A DNA stretch of 64,000 bases from Bigelowiella natans CCMP2755. Lineage: Eukaryota; Cercozoa; Chlorarachniophyceae. The notes beneath the pieces were generated by a model. It saw only the letters and a list, made by a program, of their open reading frames with translations. It did no database searches and had not been told where the DNA came from. This document shows positions 24,301 to 35,721 of the stretch, piece by piece; positions within the stretch are counted from its first letter, which is position 1, and each line of letters begins with the position of its first letter. Position numbers and translations under genes: made by a program. The stretch covers positions 124,001-188,000 of the forward strand of contig ADNK01000002.1 of NCBI GenBank assembly GCA_000320545.1. The letters run 5' to 3'.

Positions 24301-26369
24301 CCTTTGTCGATATCCCAATCATCAGCTGGGGGGGTCTTGTCCAGTAGCTCCGTTATCTGTCGGATGGTCTTGCCGGGGTTCTTCTTCCGTAGCTCGGTAG
24401 GTGTAGGTAGCTTGTTGTCCGCTAGGTCCATAAACTCTAACGCATTAACGCTTGACTCAGAGGTCCACTCGTCAAGCCGTATCATGTTCTGGCTGATGGT
24501 CCTGCCTGACTTCTTTGGCAACTTAGCAAAGTATATCTTGTGATTGTAGAATGATATGATCCCCCCTAATTTTTCTAGGGCATCCTGTCCGAGGAGTAGT
24601 TCCATGGATAAAGTCATGGCTACTCGGGTCTTGATTTGGGTCTCCGCGTCGCTGCCAGGTATCTGTAGCTTTAGCATTAGCTCACCGACGGTCTTCATGG
24701 AAGAGCTTCCGTCTGCTTGAGCATATTTACGTTCTTTCTTAGTCACTTGATCCAATAGTCCTAACCTTCTTACTGTGCTTAGGCTTATGAAGGACTTCGG
24801 CATGCTGCCACTATCCCAAAGGGCAGGTAGTTTCTTGTAGTCTCCGTAGCTGTCTTTAACTTTAACCTTGGTCATAGCAACTTTGATAGTCCTGTTAGCG
24901 TCTTCGTCATTAATGTTGCATACTCCTAAGTTCTTTATGTCGTCTAGGGTCATGGGCTTGTCTTGGTCCTGCGTTGCTGGTACTGCTGTCTTCGTCGGCG
25001 CCTGCTTAAGGTGATCTAATATTCCGTTTATCTGCTGCTGTATAGCATTAATACTGTTCTGCTTTTTGTTCTTATATTTATTGTTCTTCCCGTTGTTGCT
25101 GCCTTGCCATTTGCTGTTGTTATATCCTTGTCCTCTGCCTTTCTTTCTCTTTAACTTCTCGTAGTGTTCGTTGAGCTGCCTGATCGTCATCCTGGGTCGT
25201 CCTTCTTTCCTGTCTCTGCAGTCTTTAGCGGTGTGTTTCCCTTTACGTGAGCAGTATCCGCAACGTCGGTTACCTTCCCTGTCCTTGTACCAGTCTCGCT
25301 GCGGCTTAATAGCGTTAATGTTTCCTATGCCAGGTACCTTAGGGCTGGTAAACTTGCGGTCCTGCTCCTGCTCGCGTAGGGATATAGCCTGCACTGCTGC
25401 CTCCATCGTGGTGTAGCCTTTCTCCGTAACGTAAGTGGATTCCTTTATCTTTAACTTGAACTCTTCAAACCTTGCCTGATCATCACCTGTGTTGTAATTA
25501 AAATCATGTAGTTCGTCGATCATATCCTGGAAGCGCGTGGCAAAGTCTCTAACAGGTTCTCTCTCATGCTGCATCATTGCTCTGTATTTTCTAATAGCCT
25601 GGGGTAGGGAGTTAGCATCCTGTTCATTTACAAAAGCCTTCATTATCGCCTCAACGTCTCGTAGCCCACTAACTGTAGTGTGTATTTTCTCTAGCTGCCT
25701 GATCCGGGTCCTGCCTGTCTCGTAAAGGTCCATGGCTTGCTTTATTATAGCTAGCCATTTGAGCTTGTCGTTTTCGGTGGGGTTAGGGGTAAAGTCGCAG
25801 AGTATACTCCTAGCGTTCTTCCACCACCTCCTTGCCTCACCTCTTTTCCCGTTGTATTTCGTTATCATAACCGGTGCTGTTTTAACAGACATGAACTGGG
25901 TGTTCCGCTGTACCGGCTGCTGCTGCTTGACGGTGCTCTGGGTCGTCCCCCGCGAGGCGCCCAGACCCCCGTCGTTCCTAAACAAAGCTGCCCACTCTGG
26001 AGGTAAGTCTGCTTCGTAATCCATGATGTCCTGCATGATAGCTGCCCAAACATCATGTGTCTGATACTTGTATTCTATCGATACTTTCAGTTTGGCGTAG
26101 TTGCTCGCCCTGGGTCGCAAGGCTCGTAATGCCATTACGACCTTCTTGCTTTCGGCGGCCACGTCCTCGTCGTCCGCCTCGTAGAAGTTCTCCAGTGCCT
26201 CTGCTGCTGCATCTGCTTTCTTAATCCCGGGTGCTGGTCCCGGCGGTGCCTGTGGAGGTGTTCCTCCTCCTTCCTTAGCGTCCGTATCGCCCTTCCTTTC
26301 CTGTTTCTGCTCGTGCCCTTGCACGGCCTGCGAGCCAAAGTCCTGCTGTTCTTCTAGCTGCTGTGACAT
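21397..26369 (-). pseudogene. gag-pol of the right retrotransposon copy, one frameshift in integrase
   Basis: The first frame, 26369-22476 (1,297 residues), holds gag (1 to about 360), a zinc knuckle at about 370-384 (CGYCSRKGKHTAKDC, spacing CX2CX5HX4C, one residue longer than the usual CX2CX4HX4C), an aspartic protease (ALWDSGS near 519, LLLGQDAL), reverse transcriptase (YVDDD near 889), RNase H (LWTDWSK, TDHKPLL) and the HHCC end of integrase (YYWPYKLKEI). A one-base deletion near 22516, relative to the left copy, throws the frame off; the integrase core and C-terminal region follow in the second frame, 22563-21397. That part has the acidic triad (QIDVYKYDG, HVDNETS, SNSKVERLHRT), an SH3-like module (DPFWGGVAKV) and a Trp-rich tail of about 100 residues. 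It is the more complete copy. Confidence 0.92.
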
Positions 26370-26408
26370 TGTTAGTCAAATCGTTTCCCGTGTGTGGAAG
26401 CCAAAGGT

Positions 26409-26734
26409 TGTTGCGCGTAAGGTGTTCACAGGCCGAGGCGCTACGTGCACAAGTAGGCAGGGGGGGGGAAAGGCACGTTTGCTTCCTTTTGAAGAGTTGT
26501 GTTTATTTTTATTAAAGATTATATTTTTATTAAATCGTGCACTGCGTAATCATTCGCGAAGCTTTCGCGAATGCCGCCGCACGTGGGGCAGCACACTTCC
26601 GGTGTGCTGCCATGAGTCCCGCCGGAACCCACGTGCCTATGCTGTATTAATATCTACGTTATCTATATTCTATATCCGCGACAACCCCTTTGTTGTCGCA
26701 CGTGACTTGTGCCCGCGTAGTGGTACGCGCTACA
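26409..26734 (-). repeat. LTR 3 (outer 5' LTR of the right copy)
   Basis: It is 326 bp and differs from LTR 1 and LTR 2 by one visible substitution (acgtttgctt versus acgtttactt, near 26481). For the minus-strand element this is the promoter-bearing 5' LTR. It is followed at 26735 by tcta, the right half of the target duplication. Confidence 0.95.
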
Positions 26735-27088
26735 TCTAGCACTGCTAGACTGTGCCCACTTGCTAGATAGCCCACCTTGTTCTTGCTGAACAACAAGAAC
26801 AGCAGCAGCGCTCTGCAAGGAATTCCATGCTAGCATGCCTGCATGAGCACATATGCGACATGTGTGCCATCTAGCCATGCAATGTCTAGATGTGTTACAT
26901 GCAGCATGTGCTAGTGTTTGCCATGTACATCTAGACATTTAGCCTGTGTGTCTTCACATCATCATTTACATTGTGCAGAAGTGAAAATTGAGAGAAAAGC
27001 TCATTACCAACCTAGACTCGGTATCATAGCTTCTGTCTGTAAAGTTTTTCACTACTGGTAATGGCAACAGTCTGCGCTCATGAGTGAC
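26735..27088. other. CTAG/TGCA-rich island next to the retrotransposon
   Basis: About 200 bp right of the element are dense in ctag and catg words (tctagcactgctagac, catgctagcatgcctgcat, atctagacat). This is the 3' flank of the 350-aa gene, the same position in which such islands occur elsewhere in the window. Confidence 0.6.
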
Positions 27089-28398
27089 TCACTGTGTTCC
27101 TAGAGCATTTGCTACCATCGTCGCAGATGCCACGTAAGCGTAAAGTGCTCCAACAGTTGATTTGATTGCCTCTTTAAGCTTCGGATCATTTATTGTCTTG
27201 TTTTCAATGTCACCTGCTTTTTGGTTAATAATATTCGTCTGATTGAGAACTTGCCGTGAAATTTGTTGATTCATTTGATTAGGGTTGTAGGGGCGAGTTC
27301 CGAAGTTTGATATACTCCTGAGGCTTGCCCTTGCTTGATTTTCGATTTGCCCTGCGAGATTGATCATCTCATTTACGACAGGTTGGTGAGGTTTGCTGAC
27401 AAGATAGCGGGTTGAAAGAGATTGGATTTGATGTGCAACATTACAAGCATCCCGAGCTAAATTCCAGAGATGAGTAGCCATTTGTCCTTTGCCCTTCGCA
27501 TTCTTCTGCTCCGCGAAACTTGGAACAGTGCTATAATCTACGGTCACAGTGCTAGGCAAAGGAGGAACGATCGTTATGCTCTCAGCGTCCATTTGCTTTG
27601 AATCGGATTTAGAATCTTCTTTCTCTTCAACACCCAGGACGATAGCTTTCGGAATCTTCTTCAAGCCTTCAACAAGAACAGATAATTTTGTTGCTCCATC
27701 TGTTGTTGATGCAATCGATTGGAAAGCAGGGCTTCTGCTCATGAAACTCCGCATCAAAAACGAGTCAATTTTAGCAATGATCTCGCGTTGACTCTCATTT
27801 GCAGCTGTAATAAGGCTCTTCTCACTCTCTGTGAGATCGCTTGAATCATCCAGCATGGCAATCAGCTTCCCTATGTACCTGAGAATAAGATTGCACGTGG
27901 ATAATTACTTCGAGCTCAAATAACACGAGGGTTAGTATTAACAATTGCACACTTATTCTTCTTCGCAATTTGAGTGGCTACGCGTTTGCAGTGTTCCCCA
28001 AGTCCAAAAATAATATGTCCTGCTAGATCTCTGAGTTGTCCTTCAATTTGACCATTTAAGTTGTCGATGTTTTGCAGCTCAGGATAGTCGTTAGTTGCGT
28101 ATGGAGCGAGCCAATTTCGACCTGAGACCAAATTATAAATAGTAAGTGAAGTTCTCTATTGAGTTCATTGCAGGGGCATCTTTAGGTAAGGGTATGGTAG
28201 GGAAAGGAAGCATTCACGAGCCGAAAGGAATTATCCCAAAATATTGCTTCGTCAATCAGGACTGTTGAGTGAGATACTAAGTCACATATGATTGAGCTGT
28301 TTACATTCATGGGAGAGGTTTCCTGCAAGTATCGCAGCGGTATGTAGCTCCTGGTTGCCGACGGCAACGAAGAAGGGGTTGGCCGGAACGCGAGGCAT
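27089..28398 (-). CDS. hypothetical 350-residue protein
   Basis: Three exons, 28398-28305, 28121-27953 and 27878-27089, join in phase to give 1,053 bases (350 aa plus stop). I do not recognise a family. The N-terminus (FFVAVGNQELHTAAILAGN) is moderately hydrophobic. The rest is predicted helical with long amphipathic runs and Gln/Asn-rich stretches (NPNQMNQQISRQVLNQTN), ending in a mildly hydrophobic helix (YAYVASATMVANALG). There are few Cys. The open frame continues upstream to 28788, but that extension overlaps the first exon of the + strand oxygenase gene, so the start at 28398 is preferred. It is divergent from that gene with about 97 bp between starts. Confidence 0.6.
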
Positions 28399-28495
28399 GA
28401 TGAACTCAGAATGGGGTGTGTCGCTTCGTCTTGAATCTGTTCTGATTTCTATGATTTTCCCATGTCGCAAACCAATTTTGCCATGAATAAATATT
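28399..28495. promoter_or_regulatory. very short divergent intergenic interval (candidate bidirectional promoter)
   Basis: If the preferred starts at 28398 (-) and 28496 (+) are right, only 97 bp separate two oppositely transcribed genes, so the promoters must overlap. No TATA box is evident. The interval depends entirely on the start choices. Confidence 0.35.
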
Positions 28496-31077
28496 ATGCG
28501 ACAATCCTCGCGATTGGACTCCGATTTACTTCTTGGATTCCGAAGGACGGAGCCAGCCGACGTGCACTTGCTTTCGATGGAGATCGCATTGGACGAAGAC
28601 GGTCGTATCGCCGGCTTCTCGCATGTGGGAATCGACTTCAGTTTCAGGGTGTTCCCATCGGCGATAGATGGAGAGGACCAAAGCTTGGTGCGGAAGCTGC
28701 AGAAGGATTGCCAGGTTGCGTTCTCGGCGAGATCTGCGAAGGTGACTACAATGACCAGACTTTCACTGATATATCCAAATAAAAGCATTCTGTAAAATAT
28801 TCCATAGCTTTGTAGAACGCGTGTGAATAAAATAAGTTGCTGCCTCCTCAATCCACTCACCCATTTCTGATTGATGCGATAAAAAAAAATTGCTCAGGAA
28901 ACATCCGAGTACTCTTCAGGAGACACCTACTGGATATCCGATGAGGACACGCCTTGCAGTCTTCTTGAGCAAATAGCTCAAACGATATTCAGATTCCATG
29001 CAGCACGCGCTCTGAATATGGAGGAAGGGATACGAGCTGGGGGGAGGACCATAACCCTCGACAGAAAGCTTTCTGGTGCTGAGTTTTGGTATGCGCATTA
29101 AACAGAAACTCTTCAAGGAGAAGAAGAAGAAGAAGAAGAAGAAGAAGAAGAATAAAACACAAATAATGTCGCAATGTAGGACTCTGGCGATGGATCCAGA
29201 GGACGAGGTAGGGTGGCACTGGGATAAGGACTACTCTGCAGAATCAGACGGTCACCCAAAACCTTCTGAAGAAGAAACACTACTTTCCCATCAACAAGTT
29301 GTGAATGTAGCTGCCATTACGAGTTGTCAATATTTTCTTTATGCTCTCGCCTAACAATAATTAGGCATCAACGTTCACCCATACATTGCAACCGGTACCC
29401 CACGGCACTACACGTGCTTGTAATCGTCGTTGTTGTCGTGATACTGTGAGTGTTGTATGTTGTCGTTCCTTCTCGTTTGTTCGTGCCTAACATGGCAACC
29501 ACAACTGTGTCGTCGTCATCACAACGTTGTTAGTTACGTATCTTTGCGACGCTGGCGCCCCCACTGTGTTCTTGGAGAAGTGCGTGGGGTCTCCTCTTGT
29601 GGATGAGGACTCAATAGAGGGCCCGGTAGTAGTAGTAGTAGTAGTAGTTGTTGTTGTTGTAGTAGTAATAGTAATAGGTCTTACGATCATCTTACATCGC
29701 TATAGTAGGCGCGTGGGAATGTAACCTCCTTCTTCATCTTAAAATACTAAAATAAAATCCTCGGTTGGTATGATGCTCTCAGATCAGCAAGGGCTACGTC
29801 AGCTGGCCTCTCACCGGAAAGCACGTAATCATCAATTTCATCACTGCCATCGCCTGATCAGCAAGATCATTTGCCGTCCAATCATTAATCTACTACCTTT
29901 CTCTTTTTCTAGCCCTCCGGTCAAGAATCTTAAAATATTATATATACAAATATGTGTGTGTATACTTTGATGTACACGAGCGATATTCATCAAAGAAGTT
30001 GTCGTTCTGCATGTCCTTTCTCCAATCATCACCTAATTGCGAATCACAGGTTTCCTTCGACGGTCGGTGGTTGCACGGAGCTCCTGAGGAGCTGCAAACA
30101 GTTTTCCACATCCCTGACGATAATAAGGAGTGCTCGGTCAATAGGAATGAAGACTGTGAGGAGGAGGAGGGGGAGGAGAAGGGATCCAGTGCGTCATTTT
30201 CGTCCAAACGCAAAAAACGGCAGCGACAGCGCCACCAGCGAGGGAGGAAGAAACGTGAGCGAGTAAGTGCAAACACCCTGGCTAGTAGCAGTACCAGTAG
30301 TGGCGGTAAAAGAAAAAAGAACGACAAGCGTAGGAGCAGTAGGAAAAATGCGAATTCTAAGAGAATCACATTCCTTGTGAACGTGTGGCTGAATCACAAA
30401 CCTGAACAAGCAAACCGCATGGCTCCAGCCCTCACGAGGTCGCAATATCCAAGTGTTGTTGTTGTTGATGTGGTAATTGTAGATTGGGGTGAGAAAGAGA
30501 GAAGGTGCATGATACTTACCGCGTATGTTTGTTCATGATGCAGATCTGAGCTCAGATTGATCAGTCTACGGTACCAAAACTTCAACTAAACCTCCTATTT
30601 TTCAGAAAGCTTTCGCCCGCAGTCCGTCGCGTGCCAATGGAGTTCCCTGAAATTAAGTTGGGCCAAAACACAAAGGCAAGCGGGAAACAACACCGAGGAC
30701 AGGGAAAGTATGGCAAGAAAATAGAAAAAAAAGTGAAGAAGTTTAATGAAGCACAAATAGCTTTAGGATCAGCAACTGCATCTATTAGGCAAAAACAGCA
30801 GTATGAGTGGGAGATTGCAAGAGATGCAGGTGATAATGATAGTAGCGGCAAAGTCAAAATCTTTCTTACAGTGGGCGGCAATAACCATGGTGTAAGTAAT
30901 AGCCCGTTGAAGATAAAATCAAAACGAAAAGATGGTGTTGGATCAGAAAATAGTGAATCAGATTCGCTCATATTCCAGAGGCATCGGTGTATTGAGCTGC
31001 AATTTGATTCGAATGAGGCTGGAATAAAAATGTGTGATGAACAGAGTGATGATGACGACAACGATAGTTGTAGTTAA
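28496..31077 (+). CDS. 2-oxoglutarate/Fe(II) oxygenase-like protein with a basic insertion
   Basis: Eight exons join in phase: 28496-28741, 28898-29088, 29180-29322, 29365-29394, 29534-29625, 29783-29824, 30050-30438 and 30606-31077 (534 aa). An alternative donor at 30532 (gtatgt) would make exon 7 longer. The double-stranded beta-helix signature is present: GWHWDKDY (first metal His and Asp), HPYIATVTYL and DAGAPTVFLEK, FDGRWLHGAP (second metal His) and RITFLVNVWLNHKP (Arg that would bind 2-oxoglutarate). Between the second His and the Arg sits an insertion of about 80 residues that is first acidic and then strongly basic (SSKRKKRQRQRHQRGRKKRE), resembling a nuclear localisation signal. The C-terminal exon is Lys-rich and ends acidic (EQSDDDDNDSCS). 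Substrate unknown; hydroxylation of a protein or nucleic acid is possible. Exons 4 and 6 are only 30 and 42 nt. Confidence 0.8.
29626..29782. repeat. (GTA)n/(GTT)n microsatellite in an intron of the oxygenase gene
   Basis: The intron begins at once with gtagtagtagtag..., so the 5' splice site is itself the first unit of the repeat; the array runs to about 29673. Several alternative donors are therefore available in frame. Confidence 0.8.
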
Positions 31078-31672
31078 GAAGCTTCGGCGTAAAAAAAAAG
31101 TCGTTTCTTAATTATGATGCATGCGGAACTTAATGGTGATACTCTAGCTTTCATGATCTTGCGAAGAAAGTAGCAATACGCTTAAGTAGGCTGCACCATA
31201 TAACTGCATAGCACTAGAGCTGCATCATGTTGCGCTAGTGCGGTTGCCTGCGAAATCGTATCTACTCGCGAGAGTAGGCTAGTAGGGTGCAGTCAGCGCC
31301 AACATGTACGCCTCTCAAAGATCTAGAGATGTATAAATATATGCACTTGTTGACCTATATCAAGTTATATTTAGATATAGCTAGATAGCCAGTCTACCAT
31401 ATCACCGAAGTGGCAATTAGTAAAGGAGAGTATGTATAGCCCTAGTGCGCCTCTTTCAGCAGCCTTGCTGATGTCCCAATTTTGGCTGAACATTGCGTAA
31501 TGTAACATAGCTAGTTACGATGCTCAAGTAATGGCTGGAGATGTTCATCTTCCATGACATACTGCAAGTAAAATCTCAACTTTCAACATATAATAATCAG
31601 ATTTCTGGGGGTTCTGCTGGTTTACTTACATATAAAGAAATTCGCACACACACAAACATATGTATATATATT

Positions 31673-31720
<48 letters not shown>

Positions 31721-31832
31721 ATTTGTGCGATGCCTATACGGAGAAAAATAGCGACTACAGGTTTTAAGATTAGAGAAGTGGTGTAATAAATGTCTTTTTC
31801 CTAAACAGAAGCAAAAAAGCCTCATCAATAGA
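31078..31832. other. tail-to-tail spacer: CTAG-type island then (TA)n tract
   Basis: The spacer lies between the ends of the oxygenase gene (+) and the DUF6492-like gene (-). From 31190 to 31410 it has the ctag/tgca word content (cactagagctgc, gctagtgcgg, gatatagctagatagcc). From 31660 to 31722 it is an almost pure ta repeat. No gene was seen. Confidence 0.6.
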
Positions 31833-32289
31833 TTAAGAGCGAGACGGCTGGAGCTGCTTCAGGTCGTACTTGTACGCTGCGTTGAGAGCTAGAGGGACTC
31901 GAAGAGTGGTTTGATTCTGTATGAAACGTCGTCCTTGTCCGCATCCAGGAGGCCGTGGAGGTGCACAAACGAACCCTCGGGCTCCGAAGCGAGTGCCGTC
32001 TTGAGGTCCCAACTTTTCCATCCAGTTGTGCCTATCCGTCCTTCTTCAAAAAACGGGGAAATTGGGGATTTAGGAGGAGCTCATTCCGTCTTTGACATCA
32101 AACCATCATCGTTATCAGCACCAACAACGATAAGTCCATCATCAATGCCAAAGACTATATATACATATATTTATATATATACACATATTTATATATGCAA
32201 CCTGCCAGGACGCCCTTCGTTCGGAATACGCCTTCAGTCTTAGCTACATGGTACCTATACATCACCACCATCATTATTTATTTGAGTGT

Positions 32290-32328
<39 letters not shown>

Positions 32329-33038
32329 TGTGTTCAGATGCTATTCTCCCTGTCATTTTTACATAGCACGGCTACTGCGATTACAACTATTACTCCTACC
32401 ACAAATACCCCCCTCCTCCTCCTCTTCCTACTACTACTACTACTAATAATAATAATAATAATACGAAATCGCACTTTTCGAAGAGCCCAGCCATTTTCAG
32501 GAAACTGGCGTTGAGGCAGCAGAGGATGACACGTTATCATTGTAATCCAAGTGATGAAAGGGTGGGGGGGTAGAGGAGATTAACAACGTTAGGCCATGCG
32601 AATGATTTACACAACAACCATTCATGGTTATAGTAAAAGCAGAAGATCGTGCGTGCGCGCGCGCACACACGCACACACACGTACAAACACTTAGTCCATA
32701 TCAACATCAAAGCATCTACTTCACATATAAAGTGTGAGATGTTCTTCTTCTTATTGTTGTTATTACGAGTAGTAGAGCGAGTAATCACTCCATCCGAAGA
32801 GGTATCTAAGAAGGCTATATCTCCATGGCTGCTGATAGACGATCTCCAGGTACCTTTTTATTATTTATGGTGGTGGTGATGATGATGATGATGATGATGA
32901 TGATAACACGCTCGCAAGGAGCGAGAGGAGAAGCAATTATCACGAAGAACGTGCCATGAGCATTTACAACAGATATCATCAATTCTCCTCGGTCTGATGG
33001 CTACTGTCTTCTAAAAATGCTCGGAAGTAGTAGTAGTG

Positions 33039-33071
<33 letters not shown>

Positions 33072-33200
33072 CGTTTTGAGCTTGTGGACCCCCATTCTAT
33101 GGTAGAGTGAAGGCACACCGCCTGATAATAAATCAACATTGTATGCATGATTCGCAGTGTTAATGTGCCTAGGACAATGCATGTGTAGATATCTACATAT

Positions 33201-33248
<48 letters not shown>

Positions 33249-33311
33249 GTTAGTAGTTCTTTGTGTGCTCACTGCCAAGGATGCATCATCAATCATCTTT
33301 GATTATCATCG

Positions 33312-33356
<45 letters not shown>

Positions 33357-34309
33357 CCTCCCCCCTTACCATGCACGATGTCATCGGTCAGAATGGACTC
33401 GGGGGTGTCCAGCAATTGCGCTGCGCCCTATCATTTATATTTGCACCGCCACAATGATAACAACAACAACGTATCCTAGTTATAAACTGAAACGGGGTCG
33501 TTCTTCATCCCCCCCCCCCCCCCTTCCTTCCTCAGCACCACATAATATCAACGAATGCCACAATGCGCCACCTTCCATTGGTATGCTGTTTGAGGCGCCA
33601 TCGGTCCGAAGTTGGCGTTGGCTTTCCCCTTTTCCGTTATAAGCGACTGGTAGGACGTGGGACGCACGCACAGCACATCGGCGTCAAGAGCAAGATAAAA
33701 GTCACTGCTCACCCACTCTGCGGCAGCCAACTTTACGATCATCTGTTGTACATATACCATCGATTCGTGAGTTGTGTAAGAAAGAGTGGGTACTTGATAT
33801 GAGGAGGAGGAGGAGGATTATATGCGGATAACAAAATGGTGAAATATACAAATCCACACATGGCATGCGTATCCTTGCGAAGTACCCTTGTGATATAGCC
33901 AAACTTGTGCTCTTTGTAGTAGGGCGCAGTTTCTGATTCTGAGTGCTTCGTGAGGAAAAACCTACGATGGGTGGAGATCCACCAATCAACACGATGATGG
34001 CAATAAATATTCTTCGACTTCACCAATATGTTGTATGAGAGGAAGATACTTAGACACTTCGGAGAAAATACTTGTCGTCATCATCATCATCATCTTCATC
34101 ATCATCATCATCATCATCATTTAACACATCAGCAACATCAAGAACACACAACTACTTACAGTTCGGGCACGATGCTCGTGGCTTCAACGATGCGAAAAGG
34201 GAACAAGTTGTTGTGTCTAGAGTTGGCGCTTTGAACAAATCGCCTCACCTGTACGGTGTAGTAGTGGTAGGTGTGAGAATGCATCTTTGCGTTCCAAACA
34301 CAATGATAA

Positions 34310-34350
<41 letters not shown>

Positions 34351-34548
34351 AAGGAATCATCATGACACTACAGTGTGTCTTTTACTTGCTACTACTACTA
34401 CCTCTGCGATGTCTTCTGGCGCCACGACGATGAGGAATGTTGATATATCCGAGAGCTTAAAATATCTGAATAAGAGAGAAGAGGAGGTAGGTAGGAAAGG
34501 ATGAGGAGGACGATGGAGGAGGATGAGAAAAAGACTATAAGTATCACT

Positions 34549-34582
<34 letters not shown>

Positions 34583-35255
34583 GCGTGTTATCAGTTCGTG
34601 CCACCACTATGCTATACGAGTTCTGCATGCATGCATCCATACGCTACTGCTACTCCTTACTTCCGCAAAGACATGAGTTGTACGTCAAACGCAGTGAGAT
34701 CCTGCAACGACAGCATATGTAAGCACCGAGAATACAGCAAATAAATGGTAGTAGTAGTAGTAGCAGCAGTAGTAGTTGTAAAAGATGATGACGATGATGA
34801 CTTTGGGGAAGATTTTTGCCCATGGGAAGAGAAGATTAGCACCGGCTATAAGGTTGTACATTATTCTGGGTGGTGTTGATTGACGGATATCGAGAACTAT
34901 CATCAATCGTGCCAACACACGTCATGATTTGAAGTAAATCTCTCCTTGTACTTATTCTCTTCTTCTTCTCTTTCTCACTTCTTCCTTACAAACCTTTGCT
35001 TGCAAAGCTTCAACAATAGCTAGTTTCCCTTCTTGGTTCATCTACGTCGTTTACGATGATAATATCATGATTACAACGATGATGATGATGATGATGATGA
35101 TGATATATGATCATGATGGTTTATGATGATGATGATGTGATGCCTCATTTTCTCTTTTTCTTATGCAGCAATGATGCTAAGTTTGCAGTGAGTTCCCCAC
35201 CGATGCGATAGAAGCTGCAGGCTCTTCCATTGCTCCGATCTGTATTGAGGTGATA

Positions 35256-35291
<36 letters not shown>

Positions 35292-35686
35292 ATGACGGTG
35301 GTGGTAATGGTGGTAACCGTACGTCGGGGGATTGAATTTTATCATTCTACTCCCCCACTCGCCCCCCCTCCCCCCCCCACCATCGTGCTGTAATTCAGCA
35401 ATTACATCTTGTGCAAGTTTCATGTGCTTGGATTCTCGGACGCGCTTGAATGCCACCCTTGCGAACAACGCACTGCGAGATATTGTGATGCAAATGGAGA
35501 GATCAGGGAAGAATGTGGAAATGTGAAATGGCTCAATTCCGGTAAGAAGATTAGAAAACCGTCCCGCAAGTGGACGATGAATTTACCCGATGACAATGAG
35601 AAGGATCAGGATCATCAAGTACCCGAAGTATTTGGTCTTGTTTTTGGACAGCTGATGCATATACCAGCAATGATTTTCAAAACAAA

Positions 35687-35721
<35 letters not shown>

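Larger units (their letters stand above)
16616..26734 (-). mobile_element. composite Ty3/gypsy-type LTR retrotransposon, LTR-body-LTR-body-LTR
   Basis: Three copies of a 326-bp LTR (16649-16974, 21020-21345, 26409-26734) flank two bodies transcribed on the minus strand. The LTRs begin TGTTGCG and end GCTACA (TG...CA). The whole unit is flanked by the same four bases, tcta, at 16612-16615 and 26735-26738, which reads as a target-site duplication. A polypurine tract (minus strand ttgggggagg) abuts each 3' LTR at 16975-16985 and 21346-21356. The domain order gag, protease, RT, RNase H, integrase is that of Ty3/gypsy (Metaviridae). Copies differ by only a handful of substitutions, so the insertion is recent. 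A primer-binding site was not identified: the 5' LTR is followed on the minus strand by ACCTTTGGCTTCC, with a TGG only five bases in. Confidence 0.93.

Noticed and set aside
18269-24543. Several plus-strand open frames within the retrotransposon, present in both copies
   Set aside because: They are complementary shadows of gag-pol and are duplicated only because the element is duplicated.
33979-34330. His-, Ser- or Tyr-rich open frames around trinucleotide arrays
   Set aside because: They are translations of intronic (TCA)n and (TA)n arrays within the DUF6492-like gene.
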